This document shows, piece by piece, positions 38,554 through 47,255 of a stretch of DNA of 64,000 nt. The first letter of the stretch is position 1, and each line of letters starts with the position of its first letter. The notes beneath the pieces are model-generated. The model saw only the letters and a program-made list of their open reading frames with translations. It was not told where the DNA came from and did not search any database. The position numbers and the translations under genes were made by a program. The DNA is taken from contig NZ_BEWP01000001.1 of assembly GCF_002723995.1 (NCBI RefSeq), positions 248,001-312,000 of the forward strand, given 5' to 3'. The DNA comes from Gluconobacter kondonii. Lineage in GTDB: Bacteria > Pseudomonadota > Alphaproteobacteria > Acetobacterales > Acetobacteraceae.

Positions 38554-39356
38554 GCGCTATAGTCTGGCTCAATGGGCGCCTTCTGGACATTGCAGATGCC
38601 CATATTGCCCCGAATGACCGGGGTTTTCTGCTCTCCGATGGTCTGTTTGAAACAATCCGCGTTGCTAACGGACAAACGCCTCACCTGGCACGGCATCTGG
38701 CACGACTTGAAGAAGGGTGCGCGATCCTTCGCCTACCTTCGCCGGACCGGACGCTACTGACACAGGCCATATCCGACCTGCTCCATGCTACGAATCTGTC
38801 AGACGGATCTCTGCGCCTGACGGTCACGCGCGGCACCGGACCGCGTGGCCTTGTGCCACCCGCCACGCCGCATCCGACAGTTCTCATTCAGGGCACGGCT
38901 TCTACAATGAGTGTGCCTGCTCCGGTCCGGCTGGGTCTCAGCCGCTACCGGCGGGACGGAGCCTCTCCACTGGCGCGTGTCAAATCGCTGGCCTGTCTGC
39001 TCTCCGTTATGAGCCGCATGGAAGCCGTCGCAGCAGAACTGGACGATGCGCTTCTTCTGGGAACGACAGGGGCCGTTGCTGAAGCCAGTGCTGCGAACAT
39101 CCTGTTTTTGCGGGAGGGGCGTTTGCAAACGCCTCTAATCGCTGACGGCGCCCTGCCGGGAACGTCCCGCGCCCGACTTCTGGACGGCGGCTTCTGCATG
39201 GAAGGCCGCCTTCTGCCGCAAGACATCAAAACGGTGACGGGGGCTTGGCTGGTCAATGCGTTGTCACTAACCGCCGTTTCAGGCATCGACAGCCATGATC
39301 TGTCCCTGCACGCAGAACTGGACCGTCGATTGAGAGCGTTTCTGTTCTCTGCCTGA
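38550..39356 (+). CDS. pabC: Aminodeoxychorismate lyase (class IV aminotransferase fold)
   Basis: A 268-aa PLP enzyme of the class IV aminotransferase fold, expected to release pyruvate and give 4-aminobenzoate. The N-terminus IAPNDRGFLLSDGLFETIRV is typical. The PLP lysine is in ARVKSLACLLSVMSRMEA, and AVAEASAANILFLREGRLQT follows. On sequence alone D-amino acid or branched-chain transaminase activity is possible, but the ATGA overlap with pabB argues for PabC. It converges on ridA. Confidence 0.88.
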   Translation: MSAIVWLNGRLLDIADAHIAPNDRGFLLSDGLFETIRVANGQTPHLARHLARLEEGCAILRLPSPDRTLLTQAISDLLHATNLSDGSLRLTVTRGTGPRGLVPPATPHPTVLIQGTASTMSVPAPVRLGLSRYRRDGASPLARVKSLACLLSVMSRMEAVAAELDDALLLGTTGAVAEASAANILFLREGRLQTPLIADGALPGTSRARLLDGGFCMEGRLLPQDIKTVTGAWLVNALSLTAVSGIDSHDLSLHAELDRRLRAFLFSA

Positions 39357-39376
39357 ACCTCCCCCGCTGACTGCTC

Positions 39377-39739
39377 TTATTTCAGCGCGGCAATCGCTGT
39401 CATTTCGACGCGCCATTCCGGAACGGCCAGCTTTGCTTCAACGGTGGCGCGGGCCGGTTTGCTGTCCGTATCCAGCCAAGCATCCCAGGCCCGGTTCATC
39501 GCCCCGATTTCCGCAATATCCGTCAGGAAGATCTGCACCGACAGGATCCGGCTCTTATCCGTTCCCAGCGAGGCCAGAAGCGCGTCGATCTGGCGCAGGA
39601 TATCAACCGTCTGGCCTTCCGTATCGAGGGTGGCGTCGTCCGCGACCTGACCGGCCAGATAGGCTAGTCCGTTATGGACGACGACGCCTGCAAGGCGCTG
39701 TTCTTCAAGGTGACGGGAAATATCGGCGTTTTTGCTCAC
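39377..39739 (-). CDS. RidA-family (YjgF/YER057c/UK114) protein
   Basis: A 120-aa member of the Rid family, whose best known members deaminate reactive enamine and imine intermediates from PLP enzymes. The conserved arginine lies in KPARATVEAKLAVPEW. The N-terminal part GLAYLAGQVADDATLDTEGQ is typical of the larger Rid branches rather than strict RidA. The start is a GTG with AAGG 9 bases upstream. It converges on pabC and follows the DUF1150 gene. Confidence 0.88.
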   Translation of the reverse strand: MSKNADISRHLEEQRLAGVVVHNGLAYLAGQVADDATLDTEGQTVDILRQIDALLASLGTDKSRILSVQIFLTDIAEIGAMNRAWDAWLDTDSKPARATVEAKLAVPEWRVEMTAIAALK

Positions 39740-39762
39740 GGTTGCGGACCTTATGAAAGAGG

Positions 39763-40014
39763 TTACTGAAGAAGCGTCGGGATCATTTCATGCTCAAGGA
39801 TAGCGTCGAGTGCGCTTTCCTCGTCTTCCGCAACGGCCATGGGTGTGCCGTCGGCAGCATGGATGGCCACGAGCATTTCACCCTCATGCATGACGGATCT
39901 GACATAGGCGAGGCGGGACATACCCAGCGTCAGTAACTGCGGCCCCGTGATGCGGCGCAGATCCGCAGGGAGTTTTTCGTCCGAACGATCACCGTTTTCG
40001 AAGGGATTGTTCAA
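39763..40014 (-). CDS. DUF1150 family protein
   Basis: An 83-aa protein with a typical alphaproteobacterial DUF1150 sequence: LRRITGPQLLTLGMSRLAYV followed by MAVAEDEESALDAILEHEMI. This small family is usually encoded next to an Hsp20 gene, as here (83 bases downstream of hsp20 on the same strand). Its function is unknown. The association suggests expression together with the small heat-shock protein. Confidence 0.88.
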   Translation of the reverse strand: MNNPFENGDRSDEKLPADLRRITGPQLLTLGMSRLAYVRSVMHEGEMLVAIHAADGTPMAVAEDEESALDAILEHEMIPTLLQ

Positions 40015-40097
40015 TTCAGGTTCCTTTTGGAGCCGCAGCGGCTTCTGCCACTCGGCTTTGGGTTCAGTCTGTAAAAATTGTAAGCGCGCGACCGGCC

Positions 40098-40610
40098 TTA
40101 TTCGTCGTCGATATCGCGCGCAGGACGCGTCGTGCGCCGGGTCTTCACGACGGGCGGCACCACTTCGTGGTGAACCGTCGGAGCCGGTGCCGGGCTTCGC
40201 CGCCCCTGCGAAATCGCAATCCGCTTGACCCGAACTTCGGGCTCTGGACGCAGAAGATCGATATGCAGCAGGCCGTTATCAAGCCACGCTCCGCCGATTT
40301 CGATGCCTTCTGCCAGTACGAAGGCTTTGTGGAACTGCCGCGCCGCAATGCCGCGATGCAGAAAAATGCGCCCCTGACTGTCATCGGTCTGACGCCCGCG
40401 AATCACAAGCTGGTTGTCTTCCTGCGTGATCTGAAGGTCGTCCATGACAAAGCCCGCAACCGCCAGCGTAATCCGCAGGGCCGTGGAGCTGAGCTGCTCG
40501 ATATTATAGGGGGGATAGCCGTCGGACGTCGATTTGGCAGCACGCTCAAGCATCTGCTCGAGGTGATCGAAGCCGAGAAACATCGGGGACGTGAACAGGC
40601 GACCGGACAT
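40098..40610 (-). CDS. Small heat-shock protein Hsp20 (IbpA-like)
   Basis: A 170-aa alpha-crystallin-type chaperone that binds unfolding proteins. The alpha-crystallin domain covers about residues 35-125, with YNIEQLSSTALRITLAVAGF and the conserved IAARQFHKAFVLAEGIEIGG. The C-terminal tail is basic and proline-rich. I set the start at the ATG at 40610, 10 bases after GGAGGAGG; the frame extends further upstream but the ribosome-binding site is decisive. The leader holds a hairpin that hides this site, and an RpoH-like promoter lies before it. Confidence 0.93.
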   Translation of the reverse strand: MSGRLFTSPMFLGFDHLEQMLERAAKSTSDGYPPYNIEQLSSTALRITLAVAGFVMDDLQITQEDNQLVIRGRQTDDSQGRIFLHRGIAARQFHKAFVLAEGIEIGGAWLDNGLLHIDLLRPEPEVRVKRIAISQGRRSPAPAPTVHHEVVPPVVKTRRTTRPARDIDDE

Positions 40611-40619
40611 AGGGCGAGA

Positions 40620-40676
40620 GCCTCCTCCATGAGCGAGACGTAAAACAGAGCCAGTCCCATTCTGCGGCAACTGGCT
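40620..40676 (-). promoter_or_regulatory. ROSE-like RNA thermometer in the hsp20 leader
   Basis: On the minus strand, GTCTCGCT pairs with AGGAGGC around a 5-base loop (40620-40639). A bulged G opposes the Shine-Dalgarno, giving the UYGCU/AGGA pairing seen in ROSE elements. A second stem (AGCCAGT/ACTGGCT, 40649-40676) lies upstream, so the leader folds as two hairpins and the site is masked until heated. Confidence 0.6.
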
Positions 40677-40685
40677 GGTCCTACG

Positions 40686-40713
40686 ATATGGTGACCACCC
40701 CTAGGGATGCAAG
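40686..40713 (-). promoter_or_regulatory. Heat-shock (RpoH-type) promoter for hsp20
   Basis: On the minus strand, CTTGCA (40708-40713) and CCATAT (40686-40691) are separated by 16 bases (18 from the end of CTTG). This fits the heat-shock sigma pattern CTTG-N17-18-CYTAT closely. The predicted start near 40679 puts both leader hairpins in the transcript. Confidence 0.5.
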
Positions 40714-40800
40714 CTCTGCTCCCGACCAAGCGCATGCAAAACCGACGTTCATGGCATGTTACACTGGCATTTGACGCCCGCGCTCGCTACATCGCAGGGC

Positions 40801-41355
40801 ATGAGCGAATTCGATTTCCTGTCCGGCATCGACGATGTGCCCCCTACCCCGATCCTGATCGCCCCCCAGCCCGTGCTGCGGGAGGTCGCCCGTGAGGTCC
40901 GCCCCGAGGATATCGCCTTTATCCGCGATCAGCTTCCGGGCATGTTTTCCGCCATGTACAAGGCCCCCGGCATCGGCCTCGCCGCGCCGCAGGTCGGTCT
41001 TGGCATGCGCTTTGCTCTGGTGGACGTGGCCGAGGAAGACGCGCCGCGTGAGCCCATGCTGCTGATCAATCCGGAAATCGTTACGGATTCAGAGCAGATG
41101 GCGGCTCGCGAGGAAGGCTGCCTTTCGTTGCCGAACCAGTATGCCGAAGTCGTCCGCCCCGAATCGATCCGTGTGCGCTATCGCAACCTCGCGGGAGAGA
41201 CGATCGAGCGTGATGCATCCGGCCTGCTCGCCACCTGCATCCAGCATGAGATGGACCATCTCGACGGCATCCTGTTCGTCGATCACCTCTCGACGCTCAA
41301 GCGCAACATGATCATGCGTCGCCTGGCCAAAGAGCAGAAGCTCGGAAGGCGCTGA
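40801..41355 (+). CDS. def: Peptide deformylase
   Basis: Removes the formyl group from nascent proteins. It is 184 aa from the ATG at 40801. All three family motifs are present: GIGLAAPQVG (residues 57-66), EEGCLSLP with metal ligand C107, and QHEMDHLDG with H149, E150 and H153. The C-terminus is basic. An upstream extension of the open frame (to 40756) lacks homology and was rejected. fmt begins 6 bases after the stop, so the formylation and deformylation enzymes share an operon with truA. Confidence 0.97.
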   Translation: MSEFDFLSGIDDVPPTPILIAPQPVLREVAREVRPEDIAFIRDQLPGMFSAMYKAPGIGLAAPQVGLGMRFALVDVAEEDAPREPMLLINPEIVTDSEQMAAREEGCLSLPNQYAEVVRPESIRVRYRNLAGETIERDASGLLATCIQHEMDHLDGILFVDHLSTLKRNMIMRRLAKEQKLGRR

Positions 41356-41361
41356 CCCACA

Positions 41362-42276
41362 ATGCGGCTGATTTTCATGGGAACGCCGGACTTCTCGGTC
41401 CCGGCGCTGCACGCTTTGCTCGACGCTGGTCACGAGGTGGTTGCGGTCTACACCCAACCGCCGCGTCCGGCAGGTCGTGGCAAGGCGCTTCGTCGCTCGC
41501 CGGTTCATGAAGCCGCTGAAGCCGCCGGGATCGAAGTGCGGACGCCCGCCCGCGTTCGTCGGGACACGACGGAGCACGCCGCTTTTGCTGCCCTGAATGC
41601 CGACGCCGCCGTGGTCGCCGCCTATGGCCTCATTCTGCCCAAAGAGATGCTGGACGCCCCGCGTCTGGGGTGTCTGAACATCCATGCCAGCCTTCTGCCG
41701 CGCTGGCGTGGGGCCTCGCCCATCCAGTCCTCCATCCTCGCAGACGACACCCAAAGCGGCGTTTCCATTATGCAGATGGATGAGGGCCTCGACACCGGCG
41801 CGGTTCTGCTGGTGGAGGCTACGCCCATTAGCGCGACCGATACCGCCAGCACACTGCATGACCGTTTGTCGGAGATCGGCGGCCGTCTGGTCGTTCGTGC
41901 GCTGGCCGAGCGTCCGACACCCGTGCCGCAGCCCACAGACGGCGTGACCTATGCCGAACGCCTGACCCGCGATAATGGCCGTATCGACTGGACGCGCACG
42001 GCAGCCGAGATCGATCGCCAGATCCGCGGCCTCACGCCTTGGCCCGGCGCATTTACGACGCTTGACGGTATAGTGCTGAAAATCGGCACGGCCACTCCGC
42101 TGCCGGACGCAGTCCCCAACGCCTCCCCCGGCACCACGCTCGACGACGCTTTGACGATCGCCTGTGGCACCGGTGCGATTCGCATCGACCGCGTTCAGAA
42201 GCCGGGGCGCAGCATGATGTCCGCCGCCGATTTCCTGCGCGGTCAGCCCGTGCCGAAAGGGATGGGACTTGTCTGA
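41362..42276 (+). CDS. fmt: Methionyl-tRNA formyltransferase
   Basis: A 304-aa enzyme that formylates initiator Met-tRNA with 10-formyl-tetrahydrofolate. The N-terminus MRLIFMGTPDFSVPALHALL is typical. The catalytic segment LNIHASLLPRWRGASPIQSS holds the conserved Asn, His and the SLLPRWRGA loop; the catalytic Asp follows in ISIMQMDEGLDTG-like context (SIMQMDEGLDTGAVL). The C-terminal OB-fold domain starts near residue 210. It lies between def and truA, overlapping the latter. Confidence 0.97.
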   Translation: MRLIFMGTPDFSVPALHALLDAGHEVVAVYTQPPRPAGRGKALRRSPVHEAAEAAGIEVRTPARVRRDTTEHAAFAALNADAAVVAAYGLILPKEMLDAPRLGCLNIHASLLPRWRGASPIQSSILADDTQSGVSIMQMDEGLDTGAVLLVEATPISATDTASTLHDRLSEIGGRLVVRALAERPTPVPQPTDGVTYAERLTRDNGRIDWTRTAAEIDRQIRGLTPWPGAFTTLDGIVLKIGTATPLPDAVPNASPGTTLDDALTIACGTGAIRIDRVQKPGRSMMSAADFLRGQPVPKGMGLV

Positions 42277-43078
42277 CGTACAGGCTCAGGACCATGAGCC
42301 TTCTGGCCTGAACCGCTGGGCTTTACGCATCGAATATGACGGCACCGGCTATCTGGGCTGGCAGAAGCAGAATGACGGCGTCTCCATTCAGAGCCTGATC
42401 GAAGCTGCCGCCTCGAAACTGGTCCGTAATCGTCCCGTGCCCAGCATCACTGCCGGACGCACGGATGCAGGCGTCCATGCCGCTGGAATGGTCATCCATC
42501 TCGACTTCCCGGATGACGCCCCGATCGACGCCCGCCAGATCCGCGACGGTATGGGATATCATCTCAAGCCCCACCGCGTTGTCGTGCTGGAAGCCGCGCA
42601 AGTCGGGCCGGAATGGAATGCGCGTTTCTCCGCCACATGGCGCAGCTACCGCTACACAATCCTCAACCGCCCTGCCCGTCCGGGTCTGATGGAAAACCGG
42701 GTGTGGCACATCAAGCGCCCGCTGAGTGTGGATCTCATGCAGCAGGCCGCGAACCATCTTCTCGGCCCGCATGATTTTACATCATTCCGCGCTGTCGCCT
42801 GTCAGGCCAGAAGCCCAATCCGCACGCTGGATATTCTGACCATCCGTCGCGAGGGCGAACTGGTCATGATCGACACGAAGGCGCGCTCCTTCCTGCATCA
42901 TCAGGTCCGCAACATGGCCGGAACCCTGATGATGATCGGCGCGGGTCTGTGGCCGGTCGAAAAAATGATTGAGATTCTGGAAGCGAAAGACCGCTGCGCC
43001 GCAGGACAGACGGCCCCGCCGGAAGGGCTCTGTCTGATGGATGTCGGCTATCCCGACAATCCGTTCAGCAGGACCTAA
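42269..43078 (+). CDS. truA: tRNA pseudouridine(38-40) synthase
   Basis: A 269-aa pseudouridine synthase acting in the anticodon arm. The catalytic aspartate is in AGRTDAGVHAAGMVIHLDF, and the N-terminal strand is LRIEYDGTGYLGWQ. The C-terminal SFLHHQVRNMAGTLMMIGAG is conserved. No ATG lies in frame before the conserved region. The start is a TTG at 42269, inside the last codons of fmt (8-base overlap) with an upstream AAAGGGA. It ends with a 4-base convergent overlap with the next gene. Confidence 0.95.
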   Translation: MSDVQAQDHEPSGLNRWALRIEYDGTGYLGWQKQNDGVSIQSLIEAAASKLVRNRPVPSITAGRTDAGVHAAGMVIHLDFPDDAPIDARQIRDGMGYHLKPHRVVVLEAAQVGPEWNARFSATWRSYRYTILNRPARPGLMENRVWHIKRPLSVDLMQQAANHLLGPHDFTSFRAVACQARSPIRTLDILTIRREGELVMIDTKARSFLHHQVRNMAGTLMMIGAGLWPVEKMIEILEAKDRCAAGQTAPPEGLCLMDVGYPDNPFSRT

Positions 43079-43698
43079 AATGAGATCCCGAGCAGATCCA
43101 CCATCGCATTGTAATGCGGCGGCAGAAGCCACAGAACCCAGAGGAATGCGGCAACCGGCAGGGTCTGAAGAAGCGTCATGACAAAAGCCTGCCACCCCGT
43201 CGTCAGAAGCCCGACTTTCGTAACGTACCAGGTCAGCCACAGCGTATAGAGCTGTGCTCCGAAGGCGAGGCCTGCCAGCGCCTGACTGGAGACCGCAGCC
43301 CCCGGAATTACGAGATGCAGCACACCCTGCGCCACAATAAGCATGACCAGCGGTAGCCAGCCACACCATAAAGAAGCGGTTGCGTAGCGCGTCCACAGCC
43401 CCTTCCGGCTCAGAAAAACCGCGTAAAGCTCTGACACCACAAGCTGCAAAAGCGTACAGACCAGCGGCACCACCGCCCGTACCAGCCCCATGACCCGTTC
43501 GGCAGGAGGCAGCATAAAGGCCATCCACACACCGATGAGCGCCAGCGCGATCGTGGGTGCCAAAGCCGCGAACAACGCACCTGCTCCCGGAGCGAAGCAG
43601 TTGATCCCTTCGGAGCGCCCGCGCCCCAGAAGCCACACGCCCAGCGGGATGGCCATGTTCCCGGAGGGAGGAAACGAACCCTGCCGTCCGGAATTCAC
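43075..43698 (-). CDS. Hypothetical multi-span membrane protein coupled to dapE
   Basis: A 207-aa protein with about five hydrophobic helices (for example ALFAALAPTIALALIGVWMA and FVMTLLQTLPVAAFLWVLWL). I do not recognise it with confidence; it has some look of Yip1-type membrane proteins. The start is probably the GTG at 43698, which overlaps the dapE stop as GTGA; an ATG at 43656 is an alternative. It is the last gene of the dapD-dapE run and meets truA tail to tail. Confidence 0.7.
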   Translation of the reverse strand: MNSGRQGSFPPSGNMAIPLGVWLLGRGRSEGINCFAPGAGALFAALAPTIALALIGVWMAFMLPPAERVMGLVRAVVPLVCTLLQLVVSELYAVFLSRKGLWTRYATASLWCGWLPLVMLIVAQGVLHLVIPGAAVSSQALAGLAFGAQLYTLWLTWYVTKVGLLTTGWQAFVMTLLQTLPVAAFLWVLWLLPPHYNAMVDLLGISF

Positions 43699-44840
43699 AG
43701 CCCGTATCCTTCCATGAACGTCAGATAGATCCGCGTCAGATCCTCCAGCGTTTCAAGTCCCACATGCTCGTCCCGTTTGTGCATGGTCGCCCCCACAAGA
43801 CCGAACTCCGCAACCTCGCAATAGCGCGAAATGAAGCGTGCATCGGACGTGCCGCCGCCGGTATCGAGCCGGGGCGTACGCCCCGTCACCTGACGCACGG
43901 CATCCGACAGGCACGTTACGGCCTCTCCGGGCTGCGTCAGAAAAGCCTCACCGCTGATGGACACTTGCACATCCGCTGAAGGTGCGTGACGCCGGACAAC
44001 ATCCTCGATCCACGCCATTAAAGCGGCCCCGGTGTGCAGGTCATTGAAACGGATGTTCAGCCGCCCGAGGGCCTGCGCCGGAATAATATTGGTCGCGGGA
44101 TTGCCCACATCGATGCTCGTGACCTGAAGCGAAGACGGGTCAAACCATTCGCTGCCCGTATCCAGTTCCCGCGCCGTCAGTTCGGAAAGCGCTGCCAGAA
44201 GACGATGAACCGGGTTATCCGCCAGATGCGGATACGCCACATGCCCCTGAATGCCCTGAACAGTCACGACGGCATTCATGCTGCCACGCCGGCCGATCTT
44301 GATGACATCGCCCAGAGCTTCGGGATTCGTGGGTTCACCCAGCAGGCAGAAATCCGGGAGTTCTTCACGTTCCGCCAGCCATTCGATGACTGGCTTTGTC
44401 CCGAAATGCGCGGGGCCCTCTTCATCTCCCGTAATCAACAGGGAGATGGAGCCCTTCAGCGGCCCCTGCTTCAGACGCCGGGCCACGGCGGCCACGAAAC
44501 AGGCCACGCCGCCCTTCATGTCCGCAATGCCGCGTCCATAAAGCCGACCGTCCTGAACCACAGCCGCAAACGGATCATGCGCCCAGCCTTCGCCGGGCGG
44601 CACGACATCCGTATGTCCCGCAAAGCAGAGCACGGGATGTCCCGACCCTAGCCGGGCATACAGATTGGGCGTCGGGGCCTCCGCGGGGCCGAAAGGAAGA
44701 TGGACTGTCTCAAAACCCATCCCCTCCAGCACACCTGCCAGAAGCGCCTGCGCGCCTCCATCGGCCGGGGTCACGGATGGGCAACGCAGCAGATCCCGCG
44801 CCAGTGTCACGGGGTCTGTCGGCAGGTGTGATCCGCTCAC
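43695..44840 (-). CDS. dapE: Succinyl-diaminopimelate desuccinylase
   Basis: A 381-aa M20-family zinc hydrolase of the lysine and diaminopimelate pathway; its product feeds peptidoglycan. The metal site is visible in LCFAGHTDVVPPG (His and Asp), GIADMKGGVACFVAA and the catalytic glutamate pair in LLITGDEEGPAHFGT. The start is a GTG 5 bases after the dapD stop. dapD is directly upstream, so successive enzymes of the succinylase branch are cotranscribed. Confidence 0.95.
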   Translation of the reverse strand: MSGSHLPTDPVTLARDLLRCPSVTPADGGAQALLAGVLEGMGFETVHLPFGPAEAPTPNLYARLGSGHPVLCFAGHTDVVPPGEGWAHDPFAAVVQDGRLYGRGIADMKGGVACFVAAVARRLKQGPLKGSISLLITGDEEGPAHFGTKPVIEWLAEREELPDFCLLGEPTNPEALGDVIKIGRRGSMNAVVTVQGIQGHVAYPHLADNPVHRLLAALSELTARELDTGSEWFDPSSLQVTSIDVGNPATNIIPAQALGRLNIRFNDLHTGAALMAWIEDVVRRHAPSADVQVSISGEAFLTQPGEAVTCLSDAVRQVTGRTPRLDTGGGTSDARFISRYCEVAEFGLVGATMHKRDEHVGLETLEDLTRIYLTFMEGYGL

Positions 44841-44845
44841 GACAC

Positions 44846-45676
44846 TCAGTCGCGTAAAAGGTCGTTGATGGATGTCTTGGAGCGCGTCCGCTCATCCACA
44901 CGCTTGACGATCACCGCACAGGCCAGCGACGGCATGCCCGGCTCTTTCGGCGGCAGCGTGCCCGGAATAACGACGGAATAGGCCGGGACGCGGCCCATGA
45001 AAATCTCGCCGGTCGCACGGTCCACGATCTTGGTGGACGCGCCAAGGAATACACCCATCGACAGAACGGAGCCCTTCTCGACCACGACGCCTTCGGCCAC
45101 TTCAGACCGCGCACCGATGAAGCAGTCGTCCTCAATGATGACCGGAGCGGCCTGCAACGGCTCCAGAACGCCGCCGATCCCTGCACCACCGCTGATGTGG
45201 CAATTCTTGCCGATCTGGGCGCAGGAGCCGACTGTCGCCCAAGTATCGATCATTGTGCCGCTGTCGACGCGTGCGCCTACGTTCACGAAGCTCGGCATCA
45301 GCACCACATTCGGCGCAATGAAGGCGGAACGACGCACGATCGCACCCGGAACAGCACGGAAACCGGCTTCTGCGAAACGGAACTGGTCCCAGCCGTCAAA
45401 CTTCAGGGGGACCTTATCGAAGGCCGGTTCGCCGCCGCAACCGCGTTCCATGACGCGGCTATCGTTCAGACGGAACGAGAGCAGGACAGCCTTCTTCAAC
45501 CATTCGTGAACAACCCAGCCATTTTCGGAAGGCTCGGCGACCCGCAGAGTTCCGGCATCAAGCCCGGACAGGGCTTTTTCCACGACGTCTCGGTCTTCAC
45601 CTTCCGTACGGGCGCTGAGAGTCGTACGACGCTCCCACAGGGCTTCGATGGCAGTACGAAGAGGTGCATTCGGCAT
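44846..45676 (-). CDS. dapD: Tetrahydrodipicolinate N-succinyltransferase
   Basis: A 276-aa left-handed beta-helix enzyme that succinylates tetrahydrodipicolinate. Hexapeptide repeats run through the middle ([40 protein letters not shown]). The C-terminus ends with the conserved [21 protein letters not shown] set the start at the ATG at 45676, which gives the standard length; the frame is open for 38 codons upstream without homology. dapE follows after 5 bases. Confidence 0.96.
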   Translation of the reverse strand: MPNAPLRTAIEALWERRTTLSARTEGEDRDVVEKALSGLDAGTLRVAEPSENGWVVHEWLKKAVLLSFRLNDSRVMERGCGGEPAFDKVPLKFDGWDQFRFAEAGFRAVPGAIVRRSAFIAPNVVLMPSFVNVGARVDSGTMIDTWATVGSCAQIGKNCHISGGAGIGGVLEPLQAAPVIIEDDCFIGARSEVAEGVVVEKGSVLSMGVFLGASTKIVDRATGEIFMGRVPAYSVVIPGTLPPKEPGMPSLACAVIVKRVDERTRSKTSINDLLRD

Positions 45677-45865
45677 CAGGTCGGTCCGGTCAGAAAAGCA
45701 GAAATTCGCCGGAACATGCGGTTCCAGACGGTGCATGTCAACGGATCTTTGCCTCCGTTTCCGACCCGCACACATTCGTACGTTGTTCATGACTTCTTAA
45801 CCTGCCAAGCTTATGAAAACCGAGGGCTTTGACTGGCTGGCCCGACCAAGAGCTTTCTGCGGGAT

Positions 45866-47227
45866 ATGTCACCCTTGCCTGATATGCGTTCCTTGATGTC
45901 CCAGTTCATGAATACGTCTGCGTCCGACAGGACTCCGCAGGAACTGCGGAACATGCTGGCCTCCACGCTGGAAAGCCGGGAGCGATGGCGTTCCCTGCTG
46001 TATCAGGCTGTGGATATTGTTTTCGAGACCGATAGTCGCGGCCGGATCATTCTCATTTCTCCGGATACCTGGCTCGGACAACCGACCACGGCCCTGATCG
46101 GACATCCCTTCAGCGCATTATGCGACTCTGTAGATATTCTACAGCCTCATGCAGGAACGCCCGCTTCCATCACACCCCCACAAGGCCCTCCTCTAACCGT
46201 CATCCTGTCCTCCTGTCCGTTTCATGATGACAAAGGGCGGGTTACCGGAACACGCGGCACACTCACGGCGGTTTCGGCGCCTCTTTCCAGCCTTACAAAC
46301 GAAGCCGCCCCTCTTCCCGAACACGACGGAATTGCCATTCTTGCCGCCGTAACGACGGCTCTCCGCAAAGCCATTGTACCCCGGCTCGCTGCCGCTGCCG
46401 CCATGGAGGCTCTGCTTGAACCTCTCGCTGCCGAAGGTGCCCTTCTGGACACGACGACTCCTAATACGCCCCTGTACAGTTCTTCAGGTCTGACAGACGA
46501 CATTCAGGCCGTTCTCTCTGCAAGCCTTGCGCAAACAGGAACTATCGTTTTCAGAGCCGGCACACGTTATGCCATGATCTGCCGAGAAAACATTCGCAGC
46601 CTCGAACAGATGTGTCTGATTGTCTGGCGTGCCACGCCATGGTCATCTCAGGAGAGGCAACTCTGTCAGGCCGTCTGTTCCCTGTTGGCAGGCTTCTGGG
46701 AGCTGGACAGCATTCACCGCCGGATCCTGCTCGACTCCGACTATGATATTTCGTCCAATCTGTTGAACTGGCAGGGTTTGAAAGCAGAAATAGAACGCCG
46801 CACCCGCCGCCTGGATCAGGAGGTCATGCCTGCAACCCTGATTATTGCGCGCGTCCCCGGCCTGACAGAACTGTCAAAAACACGTGGGTTTGAAGCTGGC
46901 GAAGAGGCCCTCAAACAATGCGTGGCACTGCTCCGCAAGGCGGTCCGTCCAACGGATGCGATCGGGCGTATCAGTAATAATATTTTCGGACTTTGGATGG
47001 ATGGTGGAGACCGCTTCGCAGCCGCCGAACGGGCCGAACGCATGACAGCACACGGTATTCCCATTCTGATCGATCCTCCCGTCCATCTTCCGCTGCAACT
47101 CGGGCTCGTCTCCCGCGAAGCCAATGCCGAGGAAACACCTGAAACTCTGCTGGAACGCGGGATGCTAGCGTTACGGGAAGGTGTGGTCGAAAACAGAAAA
47201 TGGCGCTTCTCACACGAAGCGCCATAA
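45866..47227 (+). CDS. PAS protein with degenerate GGDEF domain
   Basis: A 453-aa cytoplasmic protein. A PAS-like domain lies at about residues 45-135 (LLYQAVDIVFETDSRGRIIL, then FHDDKGRVTGTRGTLTAV). A GAF-like middle region follows. From about residue 290 there is a GGDEF-type fold (LLNWQGLKAEIERRTRRLDQ; RPTDAIGRISNNIFGLWMDG). The active-site GGDEF signature has become SNNIF, so diguanylate cyclase activity is not expected. Such proteins often act as sensors or scaffolds. There is no response-regulator or EAL domain. The final codons form one arm of a hairpin. Domain calls are by eye. Confidence 0.78.
   Translation: MSPLPDMRSLMSQFMNTSASDRTPQELRNMLASTLESRERWRSLLYQAVDIVFETDSRGRIILISPDTWLGQPTTALIGHPFSALCDSVDILQPHAGTPASITPPQGPPLTVILSSCPFHDDKGRVTGTRGTLTAVSAPLSSLTNEAAPLPEHDGIAILAAVTTALRKAIVPRLAAAAAMEALLEPLAAEGALLDTTTPNTPLYSSSGLTDDIQAVLSASLAQTGTIVFRAGTRYAMICRENIRSLEQMCLIVWRATPWSSQERQLCQAVCSLLAGFWELDSIHRRILLDSDYDISSNLLNWQGLKAEIERRTRRLDQEVMPATLIIARVPGLTELSKTRGFEAGEEALKQCVALLRKAVRPTDAIGRISNNIFGLWMDGGDRFAAAERAERMTAHGIPILIDPPVHLPLQLGLVSREANAEETPETLLERGMLALREGVVENRKWRFSHEAP
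47200..47225 (-). terminator. Intrinsic terminator for argB overlapping the opposite gene's end
   Basis: A perfect 10-bp stem (ATGGCGCTTC / GAAGCGCCAT) with a 6-base loop. Read leftward it is followed by TTTTCTGTTTTC, a good T-rich tail for the argB transcript. Read rightward the tail is weak. The stem covers the last codons of the PAS gene. Confidence 0.65.
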
Positions 47228-47255
47228 TCCTTGACCCAACTAACTGTCAGGCCGA

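Noticed and set aside
39366-39388. Terminator between pabC and ridA
   Set aside because: Only a 6-bp stem (CGCTGA/TCAGCG) with a long loop and no T-run.
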